Source: an uncultured Pelagibacteraceae bacterium (lineage in GTDB: Bacteria; Pseudomonadota; Alphaproteobacteria; Pelagibacterales; Pelagibacteraceae). Taken from it: DNA of 64,000 bases. Shown piece after piece: positions 17,030 through 24,946 of this stretch. The position numbers and the translations under genes were made by a program. The DNA is taken from assembly GCA_902589725.1 (NCBI GenBank), contig CACITU010000007.1, positions 1-64,000 on the forward strand, read 5' to 3'. Under the pieces are notes generated by a model. It saw only the letters and a program-made list of their open reading frames with translations, searched no databases and was not told where the DNA came from. Position 1 is the first letter of the stretch; every line of letters begins with the position of its first letter.

Positions 17030-17992
17030 ATGAACTCTATACCAAGTATTTCTGAACATATTGATGAGAAGGTAATCAATAAAGTAATTCAGGATAATTT
17101 TGCCGCAATAGCACCCAGTTATTTTACTTTAACAAGTAACTGGTTTGTAAGAGCCTATGATCATTATAAAGACATAGATAAGTTTGTCCTCATTATATAT
17201 TTGATACATCAAGACCTTATATATTTCAGACAAAATGGAGTAAAAATTAACTACGACACATTTTATAAGGATAAATCAATCGAAATTAATAAAATAAATA
17301 TTTCAGACATCTCAAAAGATTTAGGAATTCCGAAAGAAAGTATTAGAAGAAAAGTTTTAGAATTAGAAAAATTAAAAGTAATTAAAAGAACTGGTAAGAA
17401 AATGTTTGTTGTTCGAGATACGCTTTACTCAGCTAAAGCAGTCGACACTCTTACAGAGGTTGCAAATATCTTGTATGAATTCAATAAAATTTTAAAAAAG
17501 GAAAAATTAATAACCGAAATTTACTCCCGTAAAGAAATAATATTAGCAATAAAAGAAAATTTTTCTTACTGCTTGTATCAGTTTAATAAATTTTGGTTTA
17601 TTTTTATTAAAAGATGGAGAGAAGAATTGAAGGATTTAGAAGTTTTTGCAATCGGCATGGTTGTGGTAATAAATACAATTAAAAATCCAAAATTTACACC
17701 AAAAAAAACAAATTTAGACTCATATAGAAAAGAGATTCAGGGGTCAGATAAAAGAGGAGTTAATGCCATGTCAATTTCTGATATAACTGGTATTCCTAGA
17801 CCTACAGTTGTTAGAAAAATAAAATATTTAGTTGATAAAAAATTCCTTCATATAAATGATAAAAAATTAATTACATACAATACTAAAGATAGTGCTTTTG
17901 TAACTACAAAGGGAATGGTGAATAAAAATATACTTAGCTTAAGCCATTTTATTTATAAAGTTTTTAATCAAATAAGAATAATCAATAATTAA
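17030..17992 (+). CDS. Protein with two winged helix-turn-helix domains, putative regulator
   Basis: The 320-residue product has two similar DNA-binding-like units: residues ~85-125 (ISKDLGIPKESIRRKVLELE, then a wing) and ~245-285 (ISDITGIPRPTVVRKIKYL, then a wing). Both read as 'helix, IP-x-T/S-V/I-R-RK recognition helix, beta wing', like MarR/GntR-type winged helices. The parts between are helical with no recognised ligand domain. A single chain with two winged helices could bind an inverted repeat as a monomer. Convergent with the symporter gene, with which it shares the stop tetranucleotide TTAA. Targets are unknown. Confidence 0.65.
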   Translation: MNSIPSISEHIDEKVINKVIQDNFAAIAPSYFTLTSNWFVRAYDHYKDIDKFVLIIYLIHQDLIYFRQNGVKINYDTFYKDKSIEINKINISDISKDLGIPKESIRRKVLELEKLKVIKRTGKKMFVVRDTLYSAKAVDTLTEVANILYEFNKILKKEKLITEIYSRKEIILAIKENFSYCLYQFNKFWFIFIKRWREELKDLEVFAIGMVVVINTIKNPKFTPKKTNLDSYRKEIQGSDKRGVNAMSISDITGIPRPTVVRKIKYLVDKKFLHINDKKLITYNTKDSAFVTTKGMVNKNILSLSHFIYKVFNQIRIINN

Positions 17993-18840
17993 TTAGACTT
18001 TCTTAAAAAATAAATAAAAATAAATCCTGTTATATACATGATTAATGCATAAGCACCTGTTGGTAATGCATACAATATATCTGTACCAAATATTTGCGTA
18101 GAGACAAATAAGGCTAACGTACCATTTTGTAATCCACATTCTAAGGCAATACACTTCATTTGTTTAACACCTGAAGCAAAAGCTTTTGCAATGTAATATG
18201 CGATAACCATCATTGAAATATTTAAAATTAAAGCAACTAAACCTGCTTGTTTGATAAAGCTAAGAATATTTTCTCTTTCTTCATAAAACGCTGCTACAAA
18301 AAAAACAATAAACAAAACTATGTTGAGTTTATTAAATATTTCAACTTTAGAAGATATGAAATTTTCAGCAAATTTTCTGATAATCATTCCTAATATTACA
18401 GGTACTGTTACAACTAAAAACATTTTTAGTGCTATTCCCGTCATTGAAATGTTTTGAGAAACTTCTGTTATCCCTAACATATCTGCAGATGTAAAGATTA
18501 TTAAAGGAACTGTAATTATACTTAATAAACTAATTACAGCAGTTAAAGATATTGATAATGCAACATCACCATCAGCAAACTTTGTCATTACATTAGATGT
18601 TACACCTCCTGGTGCTGCAGCTATGATCATAACCCCTAATGCTATTTCAGGTGGTGTTTTTAAAATTAAAATTAATATGTATGCTGCAATTGGAAGAATT
18701 ATTAATTGGGAAATAAAACCAACAATAAAATCTTTTGGTGATTTGAATACTCTTCCAAAATCGTCTAGCTTTAATCCTAGGCCTAAGCCTAACATTATCA
18801 ATGCCAAAATAATTGGCGCAATTTTAGTTACAACTTCCAA
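17989..18840 (-). CDS. BASS-family (bile acid:sodium symporter-like) transporter
   Basis: A 283-residue membrane protein with about 9-10 hydrophobic segments and the SBF/BASS signatures PGGVTSNVMTKFADGDVALS and ECGLQNGTLALF. Such symporters import organic acids (bile acids, pyruvate, pantothenate, other anions) with sodium. Translation starts at a TTG (18840) with AGAGG 8 bases upstream; no ATG lies in a suitable place. It diverges from the phosphotransacetylase-like gene. Near an HpsN-like dehydrogenase it is a candidate sulfonate or hydroxyacid importer, by context only. Confidence 0.85.
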   Translation of the reverse strand: MEVVTKIAPIILALIMLGLGLGLKLDDFGRVFKSPKDFIVGFISQLIILPIAAYILILILKTPPEIALGVMIIAAAPGGVTSNVMTKFADGDVALSISLTAVISLLSIITVPLIIFTSADMLGITEVSQNISMTGIALKMFLVVTVPVILGMIIRKFAENFISSKVEIFNKLNIVLFIVFFVAAFYEERENILSFIKQAGLVALILNISMMVIAYYIAKAFASGVKQMKCIALECGLQNGTLALFVSTQIFGTDILYALPTGAYALIMYITGFIFIYFLRKSN

Positions 18841-18940
18841 AGTGTTAACCTCTAAGTGTCTAGATTATAACTTTTTTGGTAATTTGTTTAGACGATTTTT
18901 TTCTATATACATGTTGAGTTTTTTGACTTATTTAAAGAAA

Positions 18941-19852
18941 ATGCTTTCAAACAAAGAAATTGTCTGTCCAAACAATTTATTAGATTTAGCTCATAAAAAA
19001 AAAGGAGTTAAAGTTGCAGTAGTAAATGCTGGAAAACCCTTACCCATGTTATCAGTTCAGGATGCAGTTAATGAAAATTTAATTGAACCTATTTTTATTG
19101 GTCATGAAGTAGAAATTCAAAAATGTGCTGAAGATATCAAATGGGATATTTCTAAATATGAACTTATTCATGTACCTGTTGAAAACGACACCGCAAAAAT
19201 AGCAGCTAAATTAGCAAGTGATGGTAAAGTCCAAATAATAGTCAAAGGCCATATTCATACAGATGTTTTAATGAAAGAAGTTTTAAAAAGAGAGTATAAT
19301 TTGCTTGGTAAAACAAGATTAAGTCATATCTGGCATATGACAATTGATAAAGAGGATAAGCCTTTAATTATTACCGATGGAGCATTAAATGTTTTACCAA
19401 ATTTGAAAACAAAAATGCATATTCTTAAGAATGTTGTAAATTTTTCAAATAGAATAGGAATAGAAAGACCCAAAGTATCTGTATTGTCTGCAACTGAAGA
19501 AGTTTTAGAAAGTGTACCAAGTTCAATTGAAGCTGCTGAAATTACTAAACTAGCTACAAAAGAAAATTTAAATGCAGATGTTTTTGGTCCATTAGCATTT
19601 GACAATAGTATTTCAAAAAAGTCAGCAGCAATTAAAGGAATTAAAAATTTAGTTGCTGGAGAAGCGGATGTATTATTAGTACCAAGTGTGGAGACTGGAA
19701 ATGCATTAGTAAAAATGCTTATTTATTTCAGTGGTGCTTGTGCCGCAGGAGTAGTTGTTGGAGGGAAAGTGCCTGTGGTAATAACAAGTAGATCAGATGA
19801 AGCACAAGCGAGACTAGCATCCATTGCTGCTGCTGTGGTTGCTTTAGACTAA
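18941..19852 (+). CDS. Phosphate acetyl/butyryltransferase-family protein
   Basis: About 303 residues matching the PTA_PTB catalytic domain (GVKVAVVNAGKPLPMLSVQD, ITDGALNVLPN, AGEADVLLVPSVETGN, C-terminal VVITSRSDEAQARLASIAAA). It would interconvert acyl-phosphate and acyl-CoA. The start at 18941 leaves about 10 residues before the conserved fold; an ATG at 18911 is an alternative, while the frame further upstream (from 18623) is antisense to the symporter. It is 59 bases before the HpsN-like gene. In sulfonate catabolism Pta converts the acetyl phosphate made by Xsc to acetyl-CoA, a plausible but unproven role. Confidence 0.82.
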   Translation: MLSNKEIVCPNNLLDLAHKKKGVKVAVVNAGKPLPMLSVQDAVNENLIEPIFIGHEVEIQKCAEDIKWDISKYELIHVPVENDTAKIAAKLASDGKVQIIVKGHIHTDVLMKEVLKREYNLLGKTRLSHIWHMTIDKEDKPLIITDGALNVLPNLKTKMHILKNVVNFSNRIGIERPKVSVLSATEEVLESVPSSIEAAEITKLATKENLNADVFGPLAFDNSISKKSAAIKGIKNLVAGEADVLLVPSVETGNALVKMLIYFSGACAAGVVVGGKVPVVITSRSDEAQARLASIAAAVVALD

Positions 19853-19911
19853 ATGTTTCATTGAAATTTAAAAAAATTTCATTTAAATAAACTTAATTTT
19901 AAAGGAGTAAA

Positions 19912-21198
19912 ATGGCTATAACATATCTAAAAAGATCACCTAAAACTTCATCTACAGATGATACTAAGACCCGAGAAATAGTAGAAAATATTTTAAAAGA
20001 TATTGAGAAAACTAAAGAAGAAGGATGTAAAGAACTGTCAAAAAAATTTGATAAATATGAAGGTGATGTAGTTATTTCTAAAGAAAAAATTGAAGAAATT
20101 AAAAAAAACTTAGATCAAAAGACTAAAGACGATATTCAATTTTCCCATGAGAGAGTTAGGAAATTTGCTGAAGCACAATTAAAAAATTACGGTCAAGATT
20201 TTGAAGTTGAGTTATCTGATGGTCTATTTGCAGGTCAAAAATTAATTCCAGTAAATACTGCTGGTTGCTATGTCCCAGCTGGTAGGTATGCTCACATAGC
20301 ATCTGCTGTAATGAGCGTGACAACAGCCAAAGTAGCAGGAGTTAAAAATATAATAGTCTGTAGCTCTCCTAAACCTGGTGTTGGTGTGCATCCATCAATT
20401 GTTTATACAGCAGATTTATGCGGTGCTGATGTAATTATGAATTTAGGTGGTGTTCAAGCTATTGCAGCAATGACAAATGGATTATTTGGAAATGCGCCAG
20501 CAGATATTTTAGTTGGACCAGGAAATCAATTTGTTGCTGAAGCAAAAAGACTTTTGTTTGGTAAAGTTGGTATCGATTTATTTGCAGGACCAACAGAAAT
20601 TGCAGTAATCGCAGATGAGACAGCTGATCCTGAAATGGTTGCCTACGATCTTGTTGGACAAGCTGAGCATGGTTACAATTCTCCTGCTTGGTTATTTACA
20701 AAAAGTAAAAAAATTGCAGATTATGTGTTGCAAAGAGTCCCTGAACTTATTGAAGATTTACCAGATTTACCTAAAGAAAATTCTGGCGCAGCATGGAGAG
20801 ATTATGGTGAAGTAATATTATGCGATACTGATGAAGAAATAGCAAAAGTAAGTGATGATTATGCCCCAGAGCATTTAGAGGTGCAGACAAAAAATTTACA
20901 ATGGTATCATGATAGACTTAAAAATTATGGTTCTCTATTTATAGGAGAAGAAACAACAGTAGCTTATGGTGATAAGTGTTCAGGTACAAATCATATTTTA
21001 CCAACAAAAGGTGCTGGAAAATATACAGGTGGTTTGTTTGTAGGAAAATTTATCAAAACACTTAGCTTTCAAAGAATGAGTAAAGAAGCAACGAAAGAAG
21101 TAGGAGCAGCTTGTGCTAGAATTTCTAGATACGAAGGTATGGAAGCACACGCTCGAACAGGTGATGTTAGATTAAGAAAATATGGCTTTTCAAACTAG
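19912..21198 (+). CDS. hpsN: HisD-family dehydrogenase, probable sulfopropanediol 3-dehydrogenase (HpsN-like)
   Basis: A 428-residue histidinol-dehydrogenase-fold protein retaining the zinc and catalytic residues (Gln/His in DLVGQAEHGYNSP, Glu-His in DYAPEHLEVQ, Asp in AYGDKCSGTNHILPT, C-terminal His in GMEAHARTGDVRLRKY). The start MAITYLKRSP, the ELSDGLFAGQKLIPV block and the EGMEAHART end agree with my recollection of the HpsN branch rather than true HisD, and no other histidine gene is near. HpsN oxidises (R)-2,3-dihydroxypropane-1-sulfonate to (R)-sulfolactate with 2 NAD. It has an AAGGAG ribosome-binding site and shares its CTAG stop with the opposite hydrolase gene. Family certain, HpsN function probable. 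Confidence 0.75.
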   Translation: MAITYLKRSPKTSSTDDTKTREIVENILKDIEKTKEEGCKELSKKFDKYEGDVVISKEKIEEIKKNLDQKTKDDIQFSHERVRKFAEAQLKNYGQDFEVELSDGLFAGQKLIPVNTAGCYVPAGRYAHIASAVMSVTTAKVAGVKNIIVCSSPKPGVGVHPSIVYTADLCGADVIMNLGGVQAIAAMTNGLFGNAPADILVGPGNQFVAEAKRLLFGKVGIDLFAGPTEIAVIADETADPEMVAYDLVGQAEHGYNSPAWLFTKSKKIADYVLQRVPELIEDLPDLPKENSGAAWRDYGEVILCDTDEEIAKVSDDYAPEHLEVQTKNLQWYHDRLKNYGSLFIGEETTVAYGDKCSGTNHILPTKGAGKYTGGLFVGKFIKTLSFQRMSKEATKEVGAACARISRYEGMEAHARTGDVRLRKYGFSN

Positions 21199-22457
21199 TT
21201 TTTATTAAGTTTTAAATCTAAGTAAAGAGCTGCTGACCAAGAAAAATTTTTTGCACCCATTGGTTTACCGTTCTTACAGCTAAAATATTCAAAAAAACCT
21301 TTTTTTTCTAATATTTGAATAGTTTTATTTCTTATTTTATTAGAAAAAAGTCTGTCTTTATTTTTTAGTCCTTTATAAATAAACCAATTACAATTAATCC
21401 ACACAGGACCACGCCAGTATCTTTTCTCCTCAAAACTTTTGTGATTTGATTTAATTGATGAAAAAAAATATTTTTCTTTTAAATTATGTTTTTTTAGGTT
21501 TTGGATCAATATTTTATTAATTTTATCATTATTCAAATCAGCAAATAACAAAAAATAATTTGTAATTGATGGAATAAAAATCTTTTTTTTATTTTTTATA
21601 TCTTTTGAAAAAAAAGTTTTTCTTTTTTTGTCATATAATTTTAGAAAATTTTTTTCTGTCGTTTTGATGTATTTTTCTATTTTTTTTTTGTTTAAACCAA
21701 ATCTATCTAGTAATGTAACAAGATCTTTGTTTGCTTTTAAAAATATTGAATTAAAACCTACATCTACAACATTAAAAAATGAAGATTTATAAACTTTTTT
21801 TGGATTATATTTCAATTTTTTCAAATTGTTTTTGATTGTTACATACCGATCGTAATCAATATCTAATGGTCTAAAATCTGGATTTACAACTTTATTATCA
21901 GCTCTCTTATATTTAATATTTTTCTCAATTTTTACTTTATTCATAGGATCATCCCATAAAGGAGAATTATCGTATCCACTTTCCCATGGATGTAAAATCG
22001 ATACTAAACCAGTTTTTTTTGGATCTCTAAATTGAATAAACCATTCATGAAATTTATTTATTTTTTTAATTATTTTTTTTATATTTAAAAGTTGAGTTTT
22101 GTTAATTTCATTTTTATTTAAAATTTCCTTTAAAATTGTTGCTAATATTGGTGGTTGAGTTATTCCAGATGAATGAATTTTATTACCGCAATTCCACGCA
22201 GTGTAATTTGGATAATAATTTGTTTTTGTGTTATGAAATAAAATATGTGGAACCATTCCATCCTTCCATTGTCCATCTAATAATGTATTAATTTCTTTTA
22301 AAGCAAAGTTTAAGTTAAAGTAAGAATACCCCAAAGCTATAAATCCTGAGTCCCAATTCCACTGAGCTGGATAAAGTTTGTTATTAGTTGGCAAAGTATA
22401 CCCTCTCCTTCTATTGCCAAGTAAAGTTTTTTTTGCTTTATTAATTGAAATTTTCAT
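21195..22457 (-). CDS. GH63/trehalase-like glycoside hydrolase, possible glucosylglycerate hydrolase
   Basis: A 420-residue (alpha/alpha)6-barrel-type hydrolase of the GH63/MGH1-like group. PAQWNWDSGFIALGYSY near the N-terminus, LHPWESGYDNSPLWDDPM in the middle and YWRGPVWINCNWFIYKGL near the C-terminus are hallmarks. The HPWESG-DNSP-W block is what I associate with glucosylglycerate/mannosylglycerate hydrolases. It has no signal peptide, so it works in the cytoplasm on an imported solute. Its ATG overlaps the permease stop by one base (TAATG), so it is translationally coupled to the sugar ABC transporter and probably cleaves its substrate. Confidence 0.72.
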   Translation of the reverse strand: MKISINKAKKTLLGNRRRGYTLPTNNKLYPAQWNWDSGFIALGYSYFNLNFALKEINTLLDGQWKDGMVPHILFHNTKTNYYPNYTAWNCGNKIHSSGITQPPILATILKEILNKNEINKTQLLNIKKIIKKINKFHEWFIQFRDPKKTGLVSILHPWESGYDNSPLWDDPMNKVKIEKNIKYKRADNKVVNPDFRPLDIDYDRYVTIKNNLKKLKYNPKKVYKSSFFNVVDVGFNSIFLKANKDLVTLLDRFGLNKKKIEKYIKTTEKNFLKLYDKKRKTFFSKDIKNKKKIFIPSITNYFLLFADLNNDKINKILIQNLKKHNLKEKYFFSSIKSNHKSFEEKRYWRGPVWINCNWFIYKGLKNKDRLFSNKIRNKTIQILEKKGFFEYFSCKNGKPMGAKNFSWSAALYLDLKLNKN

Positions 22458-23650
22458 TAACCTTTCACACTTCCAGCCGTTAGACCACTTACTAGATATT
22501 TTTCAAAATAAACAAATATAAACAATACGGGCAATGTAACAACAACTGATCCTGCCATTAAATATTGTCTTGGGGTTTCAGCATCACCACTTAAATATTG
22601 GATTGCCCTAGATAGTGTAAATGAATTAGGATTATCCAAGAACATTAAAGAAAATAAAAACTCATTCCATGCAATCATAAATACATATAGTGCAACAGAA
22701 GAAATAGCAGGGATACTTAAAGGAATTATAATTTTTGTTATAATTCCGAACCAACTCAATTTGTCTAATATTGCTGCTTCCTCTAATTCTTTAGGTATGC
22801 TTTTAAAATAACCTTGCAGCATATAAATTGCTACTGGAAGTGTCGTTGCTGTATAAACTATCAATAATCCCTCTATTGAATTTCGCAAACCTAGTTGACT
22901 AAAAATTGTGTAAAGTGGAATTACAAGCACAATTGCTGGGAACATATATATTATAAGTATAGATGTAGACAAAAATGTTTTTCCAAAGAAATTTAATCTT
23001 GCTACTGCATAAGCAGCAGGAATTGCAAAAAGAAGAGTTATAATAACTGTGCCAACGGAAACTATTGTACTAGTCAGAATATATTTACCAAATTTATAGG
23101 ATTTAAAAATAACAAAGTAGGATTTAAATAAATCTTTTATATCTTGCCCAAAGTTAATACTAAAATCCAAAGGATTTACTAACAAAGCAATCTGTGTCTT
23201 AAAACTTGTAACTAACATCATATAAAATGGAAACAATATTACGAATGAAAAAAATAAAATTCCAAATAAAGTTAAAAAGTCAAATAAAATTACTTGAGTT
23301 GAGTGCTCTTCTTTTAAACCAATAAAACTATATTTGCCAATTTTATAACTAAAGAAATATAATATTAAAAATACTCCCAAATTATACCAAACAGGTAATT
23401 TTTGAATTAAATAACCATCACAAAAAACAAATACTGATGAAAAAATTATTGATTTATAAATTGATTTAATTTTATTACCTATTCCAAGGTGACTTAATGA
23501 TATTAAAAATCCTAGTAAGAATAGTACTTCTATATTAAAACTATTGATGCTTAGACCTTGTAACGTAGCTAATATTTTCCAAATCGAAATTAAAAAAATT
23601 AAGAATAATGTAGAAATTAATGAAAATATAATTGTGTTTTTAGTTCTCAT
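22457..23650 (-). CDS. Carbohydrate ABC transporter permease (MalG-like) with extra N-terminal membrane segments
   Basis: The C-terminal ~275 residues are a MalG-type permease (FPFYMMLVTSFKTQ, EAA loop LEEAAILDKLSWFGIITKI, C-terminal EKYLVSGLTAGSVKG). About 120 residues precede it with roughly four more hydrophobic segments, so the 397-residue protein is well above the usual ~280. Its start overlaps the partner permease gene by 11 bases and its stop overlaps the hydrolase start. It forms the membrane channel with the product of 23640-24899. Confidence 0.9.
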   Translation of the reverse strand: MRTKNTIIFSLISTLFLIFLISIWKILATLQGLSINSFNIEVLFLLGFLISLSHLGIGNKIKSIYKSIIFSSVFVFCDGYLIQKLPVWYNLGVFLILYFFSYKIGKYSFIGLKEEHSTQVILFDFLTLFGILFFSFVILFPFYMMLVTSFKTQIALLVNPLDFSINFGQDIKDLFKSYFVIFKSYKFGKYILTSTIVSVGTVIITLLFAIPAAYAVARLNFFGKTFLSTSILIIYMFPAIVLVIPLYTIFSQLGLRNSIEGLLIVYTATTLPVAIYMLQGYFKSIPKELEEAAILDKLSWFGIITKIIIPLSIPAISSVALYVFMIAWNEFLFSLMFLDNPNSFTLSRAIQYLSGDAETPRQYLMAGSVVVTLPVLFIFVYFEKYLVSGLTAGSVKG

Positions 23651-24899
23651 CTACCCTCTTCCCTAAAAGTCTAAAATAAAAAAACATAAACATTAAAAGT
23701 AATACAACTATTACTATTGAAACAGCTGAACCCATTCCAATATCTGATATTGCAAAACCTTGCTGATAAACATTTATTGGTAAAGTCCTTGTTCCTGATG
23801 CGCCCCCAGTTAATAAAAAGACATCCTCAAATTTATTAAAATTCCATATAAATCTAATCATGAATAAAATCGAAATTACCGCAGTAATTTGTGGAAGCGT
23901 AATTTTAAAAAATTTTTGAAATGGACTTGCGCCATCGACATCAGCAGCTTCATATAATTCCTTTGGTATTGCTTGAAGTCTTGCAAGAATAAATAAAAAG
24001 GCTAAAGGGAAATACCTCCAAATTTCAAACATTATAACTGTAGTTAGAGCAAGTCTTAATTTAAAATCAAAACCAAAAATACTAATTTCAATATATTTTT
24101 GTCCAAGTAAATTTATTGGAGTTTCAATGATTTGATAATTTAATAATAAACTATTAAGCGTACCACTATTTGGGTCTAATAACAGTTCCCATGTGTAAGC
24201 TAAAGCCACAACTGGAGCAACATATGGAAAAAGCAAAACACTTCTCATAAATGTTCTTCCATAAAACTTTTGATTAACCATTTGAGCAGTTAGAATACCA
24301 AATACTATAGAGCCAACAGTTCCAAAAAATGTGTAATAAAAAGTTGTTAGTAGTAAATCTACAAATTCATTCTCAAATAAAACTTTTTTAAAGTTTTTTA
24401 AGGTGAAGTTGTTATTTAGTAATATGTTATCAGATTTTCCATCTAGTTTCGGTTTAACTGATTTTAGGGTTTTTTTATCAATTTTTGATCCATCGTTTGT
24501 TGAAAAAATTACTTGAAAATTTTCCTTATATTTGGCTGGCCAATTGCCAAATTCACATTTTAGTGAGGACTTTTTATATTCACATCTTGGGTCTAAATTT
24601 TCAATTTCAAAATTTTTTGGAAAGTTATCTTTAAATGAAACTTCTCTGATTTCTTGAAGTAGTGAGCTATTTCTTAATTTATATAATATTTTTATTTTTG
24701 AGGGCTCATCAGAGATAGATTTTACAATCTTTTTAGCTCTTGGTTCAGGAATTCTTATATCTTTTAACTCGACTTCTTTAAAACTGATCCAAACATTTGC
24801 AAAAATTGGAAAGAGAATTATTGCAAAAACTAAAAGGACTGCAGGTAGAGTTAATATGTAAGCAGTTTTTTTTTCTGTATTTGCTAAAGTATCATTCAT
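23640..24899 (-). CDS. Carbohydrate ABC transporter permease (MalF-like) with periplasmic loop
   Basis: A 419-residue MalF-type permease. The first membrane segment (ILTLPAVLLVFAIILFPIFA) is followed by about 140 hydrophilic residues (to about residue 180), a long periplasmic loop reminiscent of the MalF P2 loop in position. The core has the EAA loop LYEAADVDGASPFQKFFKI and ends FFYFRLLGKRVDEN. Its ATG lies directly at the T-tract of the terminator that follows the binding-protein gene. The substrate is unknown; the hydrolase downstream suggests a glycoside. Confidence 0.9.
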   Translation of the reverse strand: MNDTLANTEKKTAYILTLPAVLLVFAIILFPIFANVWISFKEVELKDIRIPEPRAKKIVKSISDEPSKIKILYKLRNSSLLQEIREVSFKDNFPKNFEIENLDPRCEYKKSSLKCEFGNWPAKYKENFQVIFSTNDGSKIDKKTLKSVKPKLDGKSDNILLNNNFTLKNFKKVLFENEFVDLLLTTFYYTFFGTVGSIVFGILTAQMVNQKFYGRTFMRSVLLFPYVAPVVALAYTWELLLDPNSGTLNSLLLNYQIIETPINLLGQKYIEISIFGFDFKLRLALTTVIMFEIWRYFPLAFLFILARLQAIPKELYEAADVDGASPFQKFFKITLPQITAVISILFMIRFIWNFNKFEDVFLLTGGASGTRTLPINVYQQGFAISDIGMGSAVSIVIVVLLLMFMFFYFRLLGKRVDEN

Positions 24900-24934
24900 A
24901 AAAAAAGCGGATAATTCATATTATCCGCTTTTTT
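24900..24934 (-). terminator. Intrinsic terminator/attenuator after the sugar-binding protein gene
   Basis: A perfect 14-bp stem (arms 24901-24914 and 24921-24934, core AAGCGGATAA) with a 6-base loop, followed on the minus strand by a T-tract that runs straight into the ATG of the permease at 24899. It separates the binding protein from its permeases in one operon and should reduce their expression. Confidence 0.9.
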
Positions 24935-24946
24935 AAAAAATTAAAA

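Noticed and set aside
18623-18940. N-terminal extension of the phosphotransacetylase-like frame
   Set aside because: It lies antisense within the symporter gene; the conserved fold begins after the ATG at 18941 and the promoter must lie between the two genes.
19912-21198. Annotation as histidinol dehydrogenase of histidine biosynthesis
   Set aside because: No other his genes are near and the sequence blocks fit the HpsN branch better; kept as HpsN-like.
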